64,000 bases of DNA from Amycolatopsis sp. WQ 127309 (GCF_023023025.1 NZ_CP095481.1:9871001-9935000); one strand, 5' to 3'; shown: positions 49,811 to 59,231, counted from the first letter of the stretch. The notes: generated from the letters alone by a model not told the origin. Numbers and translations: made by a program.

Positions 49811-52126
49811 TCAGATCGGGAGGGGGATGCCGTTGACGGTGACCACCGGCGCGGCGATGTTCAGCGCGGTGGTGGCCTTGAGGGTGAGCATCGTGCCGCC
49901 GTCGATCTCGACGGTCCCGGCCGGACCGGCGGAGACGATGACCACGCCGTCCGTCGCGGCCAGCGTCATCTGCGGCAGCGGCGACTTGCTCACGCCGAGG
50001 ACCGGGGTGCAGGTCAGGCTGACCGCGGAGTTGACCTGGTCCATGGTGAGCGCGACGGCGCCGTTCTGGGTGCCCACGGTGACCGACGACGACAACGCCC
50101 CGAGCGCGCTACCGGTGCCCATGACGGGAGCGCCCGCACCGCCGCCACCTCCGCCACCCGACGAGCCGAGCGCGCCCGAAAGCGCGCCACTGGCCGCACC
50201 GACCGCTTCGGCGGCGCCCGGCTCCGACTGCAGGGCTTCCTCCGCCATGGTCACCCCGGGCAGCGGCTGGTCGGTGAACATCAGGCAGTTGCCGGTGCTG
50301 GAGACGAACCCGCGCTGGATCACCTCGCCGACCATGCCCGGGGTCTGCACCGAGCCGCCCATGCCGTCCTGCCCGTCGGCGGCCATCGCGCCTTCGGCGG
50401 CGCCGACCGCGGCCCCGAGCGCCATCCCGCCGCCACCCATCATCGGGTTGCCCATGCCGCCGCCCATGCCGCCACCGGCGGACAGGCTCAGCGTCTGGGC
50501 CGGCGGGGTGCTCAGTTTCCACGTGGTCAGGTTGTTGACCAGCCCGCCGAGCACGTACGGCCGCCGGGGGTCGCCGAGCTCGAAGGCCAGCATCACCTCG
50601 TCGCCGACCTCGGGCAGGAACAGCGCGCCGCCGCGCTGGCCCGCGACGAACTGCACCGCGGGTGCCCAGTCGGTCTCGAAGTCCGGCGCCAGCCACGGCA
50701 GGGCCACCTTGATCCGCGCCTTGCCCAGCGGGTCGAGGGTGTTGCTGACGACGCCGCAGACCACGCCGTCGAGCCGCGGCCGCTGCCGCACGGCCCGCCC
50801 GAGCGAGGTCAGGCCCAGCATGGACCGGTCCTGCCTGCCGTGGGCGGAGAACACCGTGCGGTAGCCGCGGTCGCGGTCGTCGAAGATGTGCTGGGCCCGC
50901 GACACCAGCCAGTTCCCGCCGAACGGCCGCGGCACCCCGCGGACCTCCAGCAGCACGCCGGGCTGGATCATCGGATCGCCGACGGCCTCGCCCTCGGCCT
51001 CGGCGAAGGTGGACCCGGCCTCGGTTCCCAGCGCGGCGGCCATGCCCGGGGCCGCGGTGAACTCCTGCTCGCCGGTGCCGAAGGGCCGGTCGACGGTGAT
51101 CCGCGCGGTCGGGCTCGGCGCCGGGCCCAGCGAAGCCATGTTCAGCCCGCCGAGCACGGCCGCGCCCATCCCGCCGAGCAGGTTCTTCGCGCTGCCGGCC
51201 GGGTCGCCGACCGCCTTCGCGAGGGTGGCCGGGTTGTCGGCCTGCTCCGCGACCTGGCCGAGCACTTTCGACACGACGCCGCCGAGCTTGCCGGCGGGAC
51301 CGCTGCCGGCCGGGGAGAACTTGGTGCCCAGCGAGTTCGGCGTGTCACCGCTGCCGCCGGGCGTGGTGGCCTGCTGGGCGATCGCGACCATCCGCAGCGG
51401 GTCCCACGCGCGGACCTCGACGTCCGGGGTCAGGTTGCCCGCGGTGACCCGGGGACGGAAGTCCAGCAGGTCGTCGGGGAAGGTCACCGGCTCGGGCGCC
51501 GCGGCGACCGGGCGGCTCACCGACGTGGCCGGCCGGAAGTGGAAGACCCCGTCGCTCATCCCGGCCTCGTAGCCGATCTCGGCGGCGCGGTCGAGCAGGA
51601 AGTCCCAGTCGGTCTGGTTCACCTGCGCCAGGTAGGGGTGGGTGGTCGTGGTCGCGACGACCCCGCCGGCCGGCAGCCCGGCCTCCGCCGCCAGCTGCGT
51701 CGCGACGTCGGAATCGGTGCTGTTGAGGAAGGTGCGGCTGCGGGTGGCGCGCTGCAGCCGGTGCTCGGCGGTGTAGCCGCGGACGACGGTGTGGGCGGTC
51801 AGCTCCCGCAGCTGCGCTTCGATCGCGGTCACCTCGCCGACGACGAGCCTGCCGATGTTGTGCACGCCGTCGTCGGTGCCCGAACCGGTCACCGCGACCA
51901 CGCTGCCCACGACGATGCCGGCGTCGTCGAGCGTCCGGCCGTCGTTGTCGAGGAAGGTGAGTTCGAACATCCCCGGCAGCGTCAGGTCGCAGTCGACGAC
52001 CACGCGCGCCAGCCGCGACGCCGCGAGCGCGGTCAGCGGGGTGGAGTCCACCGTCACGATCGGGCGCACGGTCGGGCGGTTGCGGGTGGGCGGCGGTTCC
52101 TCCGGCACGGACATCGGGTCGGTCAT
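49811..52126 (-). CDS. Spike/hub protein: gpD-like hub fused to gpV/VgrG-like spike (Afp8-like)
   Basis: 771 aa. Residues about 20-350 resemble the late control protein D/gp27 hub fold (LTALAASRLARVVVDCDLTL, NQTDWDFLLDRAAEIGYEAG). About 430-540 is the gpV/VgrG OB fold (LDPLGKARIKVALPWLAPDF, ALFLPEVGDEVMLAFELGDP then RRPYVLGGLVN). About 548-675 is an unusual Gly/Met/Ala-rich segment, followed by a beta-helical needle (MTLAATDGVVIVSAGPAGTV) ending NIAAPVVTVNGIPLPI. It is the puncturing tip at the centre of the baseplate. The ATG overlaps the LysM gene stop by 4 nt. No PAAR cap gene was seen nearby. Confidence 0.92.
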   Translation of the reverse strand: MTDPMSVPEEPPPTRNRPTVRPIVTVDSTPLTALAASRLARVVVDCDLTLPGMFELTFLDNDGRTLDDAGIVVGSVVAVTGSGTDDGVHNIGRLVVGEVTAIEAQLRELTAHTVVRGYTAEHRLQRATRSRTFLNSTDSDVATQLAAEAGLPAGGVVATTTTHPYLAQVNQTDWDFLLDRAAEIGYEAGMSDGVFHFRPATSVSRPVAAAPEPVTFPDDLLDFRPRVTAGNLTPDVEVRAWDPLRMVAIAQQATTPGGSGDTPNSLGTKFSPAGSGPAGKLGGVVSKVLGQVAEQADNPATLAKAVGDPAGSAKNLLGGMGAAVLGGLNMASLGPAPSPTARITVDRPFGTGEQEFTAAPGMAAALGTEAGSTFAEAEGEAVGDPMIQPGVLLEVRGVPRPFGGNWLVSRAQHIFDDRDRGYRTVFSAHGRQDRSMLGLTSLGRAVRQRPRLDGVVCGVVSNTLDPLGKARIKVALPWLAPDFETDWAPAVQFVAGQRGGALFLPEVGDEVMLAFELGDPRRPYVLGGLVNNLTTWKLSTPPAQTLSLSAGGGMGGGMGNPMMGGGGMALGAAVGAAEGAMAADGQDGMGGSVQTPGMVGEVIQRGFVSSTGNCLMFTDQPLPGVTMAEEALQSEPGAAEAVGAASGALSGALGSSGGGGGGGAGAPVMGTGSALGALSSSVTVGTQNGAVALTMDQVNSAVSLTCTPVLGVSKSPLPQMTLAATDGVVIVSAGPAGTVEIDGGTMLTLKATTALNIAAPVVTVNGIPLPI

Positions 52127-52959
52127 GGCGTCTCCACGTGGTCCAGTTCGGCGGTGCTGGGCAGGAACAGCCGTCGGCCGGGGCCGAGGCGCAGCGGGTC
52201 GTCGAGGCCGTTGGCCAGCGCGACGGCCCGCCAGGCCTTGGGCGAGCCGTACGTCCGGTGGGCGAGGCGGACCAGGTCGTCCCCCGCGACCACGGTGTGC
52301 CGGCCCCGGCCGGGCAGCCCGCCGGAGGTCGGGTTGGTCAGCGGCATCGTCGGGCTGTACTCCCGCAGCTTCAGGTCCACCGTCGCCACGACCGGCGTGC
52401 CGGCCGGGGAGATCTGGTCGTAGACCACGCCGACCTTCTCCAGGGTGACCTGGTGGTTGAGCGCCTCGCCCCAGAGCAGGTCCAGCACCGGCAGCCGGAA
52501 GTCGACCTTCGCCTCGCCGGAGCCCGTGCCGCCGGTGGACTTCGACGCGCTGTCGCTGTTGCCCGCCCCGCCCCGCGTCACCAGGCTCGACAGGTCCTGG
52601 GTCAGCGGCCCGACGAAGTCCCTGGCCAGCTGGTTGATGTTCAGGCTGTCCAGCCGCGGCGTCGAATCGGCGTAGGGCACGGTCCAGGACAGCAGCTTCT
52701 GCACGGTCGTCTGGCAGTCCTTGCCGTAGAGCTTGATCTCCGAGAGCTGGATGGTCAGCTTGACGCTCTGGCGCACGGTGTCCTCGGAGGTGCCGGCCAG
52801 GTTCGCCGCGCTCTGCGTGGAGGCCGACCGGTCGACCGAGACCTTGCCCGGGTTGAACGGGAAGGTCACGAAGTCGCCGGAGGAGCCCAGGGTGAGCCGG
52901 GTGACCTGCTGCAGGGTGCTGCCGGAGGAGCCGGTGATCGGCAGGGGAACCGGGGTCAT
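52123..52959 (-). CDS. LysM-domain tube/baseplate adaptor (Afp7-like)
   Basis: 278 aa. The N-terminal part (about 1-205) has a beta-rich start (VTFPFNPGKVSVDRSASTQS) and KLTIQLSEIKLYGKDCQTTV. The C-terminal LysM domain (about 218-268) reads HTVVAGDDLVRLAHRTYGSP then KAWRAVALANGLDDP. In eCIS and T6SS-like particles, LysM proteins of this sort (gp53/Afp7) connect the tube or hub to the inner baseplate rather than binding peptidoglycan. The ATG is 2 bp after the preceding tube-like gene, and its stop overlaps the spike gene. Confidence 0.9.
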   Translation of the reverse strand: MTPVPLPITGSSGSTLQQVTRLTLGSSGDFVTFPFNPGKVSVDRSASTQSAANLAGTSEDTVRQSVKLTIQLSEIKLYGKDCQTTVQKLLSWTVPYADSTPRLDSLNINQLARDFVGPLTQDLSSLVTRGGAGNSDSASKSTGGTGSGEAKVDFRLPVLDLLWGEALNHQVTLEKVGVVYDQISPAGTPVVATVDLKLREYSPTMPLTNPTSGGLPGRGRHTVVAGDDLVRLAHRTYGSPKAWRAVALANGLDDPLRLGPGRRLFLPSTAELDHVETP

Positions 52960-52960
52960 G

Positions 52961-53494
52961 TCACAGGAACCCTTCGTGGACGAGCTCGAGGGTCTCGATC
53001 GCGACCTTGCTGTCGAAGGCGTTGAGCGTCGGACCCACCCACGCCGAGGGCCGCGCGGCGCGCAGGTCCCACGACGCCACCGGCGCTCCGGCGCGGTCCA
53101 TCAGGACGATGTGCGCGGTGGTGCCGGCGGGCGTGACCGAGCCCGGCTCGCCGTAGAGCTGCGCGGCCTGCGCCTTGAGCCACTTCTGCAGGGCGGCGGA
53201 GCTGACCGGGTCCATGGCCCGTTCCAGCTGGATCACCGGGTACGACAGCCCGCCGGGCAGGATGTGCTCGTAGCCGGCGTTGCCGTGCGCACGGAACCGG
53301 CGGGGGTTGTAGTCCGCGCGCAGGCCCTTGCAGGAGGACCACTGCCCCAGGTCCAGCGTGCCGCCGGCGAGGCCGTCCACCAGCACCTTGAAGCGCATGG
53401 CCAGGCCGATGGTGACCTTGGCGTTGGCCGGGCCCTCGTTGAAGTACGGGATGTACGGGATGGTCTGCTTGACCGGCTGCAACGGGTTCAGCAC
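52961..53494 (-). CDS. Tail-tube-like protein (gp19/Afp5 type)
   Basis: 177 aa. It belongs to the conserved phage tail protein family of gp19-like tubes: RFKVLVDGLAGGTLDLGQWS then SCKGLRADYNPRRF, LPGGLSYPVIQLERAMDPVS, and the closing AFDSKVAIETLELVHEGFL, which is shared with its neighbour. Its larger size and position next to the LysM gene suggest the specialised first ring that joins the tube to the spike (Afp5 role). GTG start after GGAGG, 43 bp after the previous gene. Confidence 0.9.
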   Translation of the reverse strand: MLNPLQPVKQTIPYIPYFNEGPANAKVTIGLAMRFKVLVDGLAGGTLDLGQWSSCKGLRADYNPRRFRAHGNAGYEHILPGGLSYPVIQLERAMDPVSSAALQKWLKAQAAQLYGEPGSVTPAGTTAHIVLMDRAGAPVASWDLRAARPSAWVGPTLNAFDSKVAIETLELVHEGFL

Positions 53495-53537
53495 GGCGCA
53501 CCTCCTCCTGTCCGGTGTGGACGTCCTGAGTGGACGG

Positions 53538-54035
53538 TCATGCCATGACCTCGTCGCCGAGGAACCCGGTGTGCGCGATCGTCAGGGTCTCGATCGCCAC
53601 GTGGGAGGCCGAGCCCGCTTCGAAGTCGGTGATCGCCCAGCCGCACGGGAAGAACTGCTTGAGGTCCCAGGACAGGATCGGCAGGTTGCGCGAGTCGCAC
53701 ATGACGATCGCGCCGCTGAGCGGGGTCACGCTGCGCGAGGTCTCGGCCAGCCACTCCTGCACGGTCTGGGAGTCGAAGCAGGCCGCCCGGCTGAGCTTCA
53801 CGCGTTCGTACTTGGTGTTGCCGGGGAACACCCAGCAGCCGTTGCCGGTGCTGCCGGTGCGGTACTCGCAGACGTCCCAGTTCACGCTCAGGCCCGAGAC
53901 CTTGGACCACGTGCCGAAGTCGTAGGGCCCGTTCATGACGTTGACCACGAAGTGGTGCGAGATGCCCGGGGACAGGCCCAGCAGGCTGGCGGCTTCGTGG
54001 TAGGCCGCGTTCTTGGCGATGTCCTTGAAACCCAT
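53538..54035 (-). CDS. Tail-tube-like protein (gp19 family)
   Basis: 165 aa. Same family as the next gene: HHFVVNVMNGPYDFGTWSKV then SGLSVNWDVCEYRTG, KYERVKLSRAACFDSQTVQE, and ASHVAIETLTIAHTGFLGDE. It has four Cys residues, more than is usual for a tube protein. It lies between the giant DUF4157 gene and the other tube-like gene. It may form the main tube or a special ring; the gene after the sheath (59632-60123) is the better candidate for the bulk tube. Confidence 0.9.
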   Translation of the reverse strand: MGFKDIAKNAAYHEAASLLGLSPGISHHFVVNVMNGPYDFGTWSKVSGLSVNWDVCEYRTGSTGNGCWVFPGNTKYERVKLSRAACFDSQTVQEWLAETSRSVTPLSGAIVMCDSRNLPILSWDLKQFFPCGWAITDFEAGSASHVAIETLTIAHTGFLGDEVMA

Positions 54036-54045
54036 GCGGCGCTCC

Positions 54046-57000
54046 TCAGCGTTGGTCCATCAGGCGGCCGGATCGTTCCCGCTGCACCAGCACGTCCCAG
54101 CGCAGCCTGCGGTGCAGCCGTTCGTAGAGCTTCCCGCTCAGTTCTTCGATGTCGTCGCTCTCGTCGAGGTCCAGCCACCGGCGTGGTGGCTGCTCTCCGA
54201 TGCGTTCGGTCAGCAGCCGGTCGTGCTCGTCCTGGGTGTCGACGGCCGGTGCGGGTGTCCCCGGCGCGGGTGCGCCCGCCGGTGGCTCCACATCGGACAG
54301 GAACCGCGCGAGGCTTTCCGCGGAGGTGAAGTCGACCCGCCGCCCACCGTCGCGTTCGGCGGCGACCAGCTCGGCCACGCCGGCGCCCGGCGTCTCCGCG
54401 GCCCGCTGGGTGGCCGCGGCCGCCGGCGCTTCCGCCGTGGCCGGTTCCGGTGACGCGGGCGCGGGCGGCCGGAGGTGCCGCAGCGGAACGCCGGACCCAC
54501 CGGCGACCCACTGTTCGATGGCCAGGGCTTCCGCTTCCAGCGCCCGCCCACCCGGGCTGGTCTCCTCCGGCACGCGCCCGTCGAGCACCCGCTGCTGGAC
54601 GACGTGGGCCAGCTCGTGGGCAAGGGTGGCCGAGGCGGGCATCCGGTCGAGCGGCCCCCATTCGGCGGGCACGTGCACCACCCCGGCCGTGGTGTAGGCC
54701 CGGGCGTGCAGCAGCCCGGCGGAGGCCGAGACACCGGCACCACGGCGCACCTGAAGGTCACCCAGGTCGGGCAGCCCGGCTTGGTGCAGTCTCGCGGCGA
54801 GCGCGACGGGCACGCGTTCGACTTCGACGGAGCCGAGCGGTGTCCCGGAGCCGGGGGACGGCGGTTCCGGGCTTCCGGCGGGCGCCGGGAAGGCCGGGAA
54901 GCCGGCGGGGGCCGGGAGCGGGGTGCTGCCGGCGGGTGCCGGCGGCCCCGCACTTCCGTCCGGCGCCCACGGCCCCGGATTTCCGGCGAGCGGCGCCCGC
55001 GGTCTCGCGCCCACAGCCGGCGGCAAGGGTCCGGCGGGTGCCGGCAGCCCCGCAGTTCCGGCCGGTGCCCCTGGCCCCGGATTTCCGGCCGACGGTCCTG
55101 CAGGCGCCGGCAGCCCGGGGAACCTCGCAGACGCCGATGGTCCCGTGCTTCCGGCAGGCGTCTGCCGGGTGGCGCTTTCGACCGGAGCCGACGACCGCGG
55201 GTTCCCGGCCGAGGGTCCCGTCGATCCGGCGGGTACCGAAGGTCCCGCACTTCCCGTCGACGAGCCTGGGTTCCCGGCGGCCGACGGCAGTCCGGCGCCG
55301 CCGGCAGGTGCCGGCGGTCCCAGCGTTCCGGCGGACGCCACCGTGTCGGGCAGTACGCGCCGGCCCAGCAGGCTGGGCCGGCTCACCAGGGCGTCGAGCG
55401 CCACAGGTACGCGCTCGACGGAGTCCGCCGGCAGCCCCGCCCCTCCAGCCGACTCCGGCAGCCCTGCGCTTCTCTCGGACTCCGGCAGCCCCACGTTTCC
55501 TGCGGACTCCGGCAGCCCTGCATTTCCGGCGGACTCCGGCAGCCCCACGTTTCCTGCGGACTCCGGCAGCCCTGCATTTCCGGCGGACTCCGGCAGCCCC
55601 ACGTTTCCTGCGGACTCCGGCAGCCCTGCATTTCCGGCGGACTCCGGCAGCCCCACGTTTCCTGCGGACTCCGGCAGCCCTGCATTTCCGGCGGACTCCG
55701 GCAGCCCCACGTTTCCTGCGGACTCCGGCATCCCTGCATTTCCGGCGGACTCCGGCAGCCCCACGTTTCCTGCGGACTCCGGCAGCCCTGCATTTCCGGC
55801 GGACTCCGGCAGCCCTGCGTTTCCGGCGTCTGCCGGCGGCTCCGGCAAGACCGCCCGGGCCGCCGGCGAAGCCGGCACCTGATCGAAGGTGCCCAGGCTC
55901 CCGGCAGGTACTGCGTCCTCGGCCGGCACCGGCGAGTCGGGCAACCCGTCCCGACGCGACCGGCCGACCGGCGTGCCCGGCACCCATCCGCCGGAATCCG
56001 TTTCTCCCGCCGGCAACGGTGATGCCGTGTTCCCGGACGGCACCGCCCGCCCGGGCAGGCTGCCCCGGGGCGCCCGGGTGGTCAGCACCACCGGGACGTG
56101 CTCGCCGGCGTCCACATATCCCGTGGACGCCGGTGCGGCGGTTTCGGCAGCCGTCCCCGGCCGGTCGGACAGCTTGCCGGAGTGCGGCAGAGCGGTGGCC
56201 GCGTTGTCGCCGGCGTCCGGGGCTCCCGTTCCGTCAGACGCCACCCCTGTCGGCCGTCCGGGCAGGTCACCCTCGTGCAACAGAGTCGCGGGTGCGTACT
56301 CGCCGATGTCCGGCGCTCCCGTTCCGTCAGCCATCACCGTGATCCGCCCGCCGGGCAGGTCACCCCGGTGCAACAGGGTCGCGGGTGCGTACTCGCCGGT
56401 GTCCGGCGCTGCCGTGCCGTCGGCGGTCACCGTGATCGGCCCGTCGAGCAGGTCACCCTGGTGAAACAGGGTCGCGGGTGCGTGCTCGGTGGTGTCCGTT
56501 GCCACCGCGCTGTCAGCCATCGTCGGTACCGGCTGCGCGTGCTCGCCGGTGTCCGCCACCGGTACCGATCCGCTCTGTTGCGGCGGGACAGGCCGGCTGG
56601 TGTCCGGCTCTCCCGTGCCGGAGGCAGCCGTGACCACGCGGGCAGGGAGGTCGCCCTGGTGCAACCGGGCGGCGAACGCAGCGGTGTCCGCCTGCGGAAC
56701 CGCGCTCTCGGCCGGCGTCGGTCGGCCGGTCGGGCGACGCGGCCCCGGACGCTCCGTCGCTCCGTCGCGCGAGGAGGCGGACGGTGCGTCGGCGACTGCA
56801 GGCGTCTGCGGCATGCCGCCGGGCTCGGGCTGGGTGGTTGCCGGCCGGTGCCGCAGCTTCGTGGTCGCCGGCTCGTCGAGGTTTTGCGGCCGCGCCGGTG
56901 CTTCCGGGGTGGGGGCCGCTTCCGGCAGGCGGGTCTCGAGCGTGGCCGGCGCGGTCTTCGCAACGAGGGAACCGTCGACGGGAAGTTCGCCGCGACCCGG

Positions 57001-59043
57001 GGCGGGGTGCGTTTCCTGGTCCGGCACGGCGGTCTCTTCTTCGACCGGGGTGACGTCGGGTGGTGGTGATTCGTCGGAGTCCGCGTCGTCCTCCCGGGCC
57101 GCGCGCAGCCCGCGCCGCCGGCTTTCGGCCAGGCTCGCCCGGCGGCGCGGAGGCAGCGGGACGTCGGGGATTTCGCTGCCGGGCAACGGACGCGTCGCCG
57201 GCGGGGTCCACGAAGCGAGCACGTTCTGCTCCGGCGTGGAGGTCACGCCGAGCAACCGGTCCCGTTCCAGAGTCATCTCCCGCAACAGTGCGGGCGTGCG
57301 GTGCGGAACCTCGGGCACGCGCGGTTCAGCCACATACGCCGGTGCCGCGGCGGTCAAGGGCGCCGTCGGCCGCGACGCGGGGGGAACATCCCGGACAGGC
57401 AGCCGCCGAGCGGTCGCGGGCAGCCGGGGCCGGGCCTTCGCGGCTGGGTGCCGCAGTTCGGTCCCGGAGACGGGCTGCCCGGCATCGATCCCCATCGCGA
57501 TCGGTTCGAGGCCGGCGGTGATCCGGGTCCCGGCGCCTGACGTGCTCGTGACCCGGACCGCGGCGTCGGGACCCGCACCGGCGCCGATGCCGGTCCCGGC
57601 CTCGGCGGTGCCGGTCCCGGTCCTGACCTCGGCAGAGCCGGAGCCAAGGTCGGTTTCGGTGCGGGTGCCGGCCTCGGGACCAGTGCCGGTCTCGGCTCCG
57701 GCTTCGGTGCCGCTCCCGGTCTCGGTTCCGGCCTCGGTGCCGCTCCCGGCCTCGGTGCCGCTCCCGGCCTCGGTGCCGGTGCCGGCCTCGGTGCCGGTGC
57801 CGGCCTCGGACGTAGCTCTCCCACCGGCTTCGGCGGTGGTCCCGGCTGGGGTTTCGGACCCGGTCCTGGCATCGGTTCTTGTCTCGGCCGGGCCGGTGGT
57901 GCCGGACTCGGCGGCTCGGGTCCCGGCCGGCCCTCCCGCACCGGCCCCGGGTGCGGAATCGGCCGTGTGCGTGAGCGCGGACTCGGTTCCGGCGCGGCCC
58001 TGGCCGCCGGCCGGAGCGAGCGGCAACCGCGGTTCAGGCCCGGCGGCCGGCAGTCCGGGATCGGTCACGCCGAAGAGCGAACCCGAACCGGGCTGGACGA
58101 ACGGGAGTCCGAGAGCGGTCACGTCGGCCGGCGAACCGGCAACCGGTACCCGCACAACGGATCCGGCGGCCGGCGATCCCCCGCCGGCATCTCCGGGCGA
58201 CGGCATCACCTCTCCGGCCGATGACCCGGCAGGCATCCCCGTCCCCGGCTCGGCAGCCGGCCGCTCGGCCACGAGCAGCTCCGGCTCCGCCCCACCGGAA
58301 GACGACCCGGTCCCGTGAGCCGGAACTCCGGCACCGGGCAACCCGGCTGCCGGTGCGTTGCCCACGCGCGATCCACCGGCCCCGGCAAGGGGTAAGCCCT
58401 CGCGGGCTCCCGTGACCGACCGTCCCCGCCCCGCAGCGGTCCCGGCTCCACCGGTCTTGGCGGCAGGCCACCCGGCACCGGCCCGGCCACCCGGGCCGGT
58501 CGCCGACCATCCGGGGTCGGTCGCCGGCCGTCCGGAGTCGGCCGCCGGCCGTCCGGCCCCGGTCGCCGGCCGTCCGGCCCCGGTCGCCGACCATCCGGCC
58601 CCGGTCGCCGACCATCCGGAGTCGGCCGCCGGCTGTCCGGGGCCGAGCGCAGCGGGCGATCCCGGTTCGGATGCCCGCACCCCCGGCAACGGGAGCCGGG
58701 TCTCCTCGGGGACCACCCGGAGCAGGCCGGTGACCTGTCCCGCCGGCGCCGGGCCGGCCGCGAACCCGGCCCGGTCCGTCAGGTTGGGCTCGACCGCCGC
58801 CCAGGAGGTGGTCATGTCCACCGTCAACGGGGGGTGCGGCGGGATCACCGGCCGCAAGGGCGGGACGCGTCGCCACGCCGTGCCGGTCGCTCTGGCCGGG
58901 CGCACTGCTTCGGCCACCGGGCCGGGCGCGACCACCGGACCGGCCACGACCGCCGGTGAGTCCACATCGGACGAATCCACAGTGGACTCATCCGCCGTGG
59001 CTCGGGCACGGCGTCGGCGGAACGGCCAGCTCGGCATCGTCAT
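54046..59043 (-). CDS. Giant disordered DUF4157 (eCIS core) protein
   Basis: 1665 aa, far longer than usual DUF4157 proteins. Residues about 1-1440 are low-complexity and presumably disordered, rich in Pro, Gly, Ala, Ser, Thr and Glu, with several internal repeat blocks including a perfect 54-bp array (residues about 1077-1184). The eCIS-core domain is near the C-terminus (about 1440-1510) and contains ASATLAHELAHVVQQR, an intact HExxH zinc-protease motif at about 1474. In other loci this domain marks eCIS clusters and is usually N-terminal. The ATG overlaps the upstream small gene (ATGA). It could be a processed structural, cargo or release factor; its role is not known. Confidence 0.88.
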   Translation of the reverse strand: MTMPSWPFRRRRARATADESTVDSSDVDSPAVVAGPVVAPGPVAEAVRPARATGTAWRRVPPLRPVIPPHPPLTVDMTTSWAAVEPNLTDRAGFAAGPAPAGQVTGLLRVVPEETRLPLPGVRASEPGSPAALGPGQPAADSGWSATGAGWSATGAGRPATGAGRPAADSGRPATDPGWSATGPGGRAGAGWPAAKTGGAGTAAGRGRSVTGAREGLPLAGAGGSRVGNAPAAGLPGAGVPAHGTGSSSGGAEPELLVAERPAAEPGTGMPAGSSAGEVMPSPGDAGGGSPAAGSVVRVPVAGSPADVTALGLPFVQPGSGSLFGVTDPGLPAAGPEPRLPLAPAGGQGRAGTESALTHTADSAPGAGAGGPAGTRAAESGTTGPAETRTDARTGSETPAGTTAEAGGRATSEAGTGTEAGTGTEAGSGTEAGSGTEAGTETGSGTEAGAETGTGPEAGTRTETDLGSGSAEVRTGTGTAEAGTGIGAGAGPDAAVRVTSTSGAGTRITAGLEPIAMGIDAGQPVSGTELRHPAAKARPRLPATARRLPVRDVPPASRPTAPLTAAAPAYVAEPRVPEVPHRTPALLREMTLERDRLLGVTSTPEQNVLASWTPPATRPLPGSEIPDVPLPPRRRASLAESRRRGLRAAREDDADSDESPPPDVTPVEEETAVPDQETHPAPGRGELPVDGSLVAKTAPATLETRLPEAAPTPEAPARPQNLDEPATTKLRHRPATTQPEPGGMPQTPAVADAPSASSRDGATERPGPRRPTGRPTPAESAVPQADTAAFAARLHQGDLPARVVTAASGTGEPDTSRPVPPQQSGSVPVADTGEHAQPVPTMADSAVATDTTEHAPATLFHQGDLLDGPITVTADGTAAPDTGEYAPATLLHRGDLPGGRITVMADGTGAPDIGEYAPATLLHEGDLPGRPTGVASDGTGAPDAGDNAATALPHSGKLSDRPGTAAETAAPASTGYVDAGEHVPVVLTTRAPRGSLPGRAVPSGNTASPLPAGETDSGGWVPGTPVGRSRRDGLPDSPVPAEDAVPAGSLGTFDQVPASPAARAVLPEPPADAGNAGLPESAGNAGLPESAGNVGLPESAGNAGMPESAGNVGLPESAGNAGLPESAGNVGLPESAGNAGLPESAGNVGLPESAGNAGLPESAGNVGLPESAGNAGLPESAGNVGLPESERSAGLPESAGGAGLPADSVERVPVALDALVSRPSLLGRRVLPDTVASAGTLGPPAPAGGAGLPSAAGNPGSSTGSAGPSVPAGSTGPSAGNPRSSAPVESATRQTPAGSTGPSASARFPGLPAPAGPSAGNPGPGAPAGTAGLPAPAGPLPPAVGARPRAPLAGNPGPWAPDGSAGPPAPAGSTPLPAPAGFPAFPAPAGSPEPPSPGSGTPLGSVEVERVPVALAARLHQAGLPDLGDLQVRRGAGVSASAGLLHARAYTTAGVVHVPAEWGPLDRMPASATLAHELAHVVQQRVLDGRVPEETSPGGRALEAEALAIEQWVAGGSGVPLRHLRPPAPASPEPATAEAPAAAATQRAAETPGAGVAELVAAERDGGRRVDFTSAESLARFLSDVEPPAGAPAPGTPAPAVDTQDEHDRLLTERIGEQPPRRWLDLDESDDIEELSGKLYERLHRRLRWDVLVQRERSGRLMDQR
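55490..55813. repeat. Six 54-bp tandem repeats inside the DUF4157 gene
   Basis: Six almost identical 54-bp units encode two alternating 9-residue blocks, GNAGLPESA and GNVGLPESA, in frame. One unit carries a single base change that gives AGMPESA. Degenerate copies continue on both sides (about 55436-55840). Near-identity at silent positions points to recent expansion or ongoing homogenisation, so copy number probably varies between strains. Confidence 0.92.
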
Positions 59044-59231
59044 CCCTCCCAGCCGGCGAACGCGCCGGACAGCTCTTGGTCACCGCCGAGTGCGGTGTTG
59101 ATGCGGCCTATCTCCTCGATGACCCGGATGCGGCTGCGGTGGTCGAGTTCCAGGATCGAGTCGAACGACCAGTGCAGGTAGTAGGCGATGTAGACGATCT
59201 CCTGCCACAGCCGGTCGTCCGGTGCGCTCAC
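59040..59231 (-). CDS. Small conserved tail-cluster protein (DUF6760-like)
   Basis: 63 aa: DDRLWQEIVYIAYYLHWSFD then SILELDHRSRIRVIEEIGRI. Helical, with a pattern (Trp, then IAYYLHW and a LDHRxRxRV(I)EEI) that I associate with small proteins placed after the baseplate-chaperone gene in contractile tail clusters. GTG start and 4-nt overlaps on both sides fix its ends. It might be an assembly chaperone, like the small tail-assembly proteins of phages. Confidence 0.75.
   Translation of the reverse strand: MSAPDDRLWQEIVYIAYYLHWSFDSILELDHRSRIRVIEEIGRINTALGGDQELSGAFAGWEG

Noticed and set aside
55436..55840. Regular 54-bp repeat array as a possible CRISPR
   Set aside because: There are no unique spacers, the period is a multiple of three, and the repeats continue the reading frame of the DUF4157 gene.
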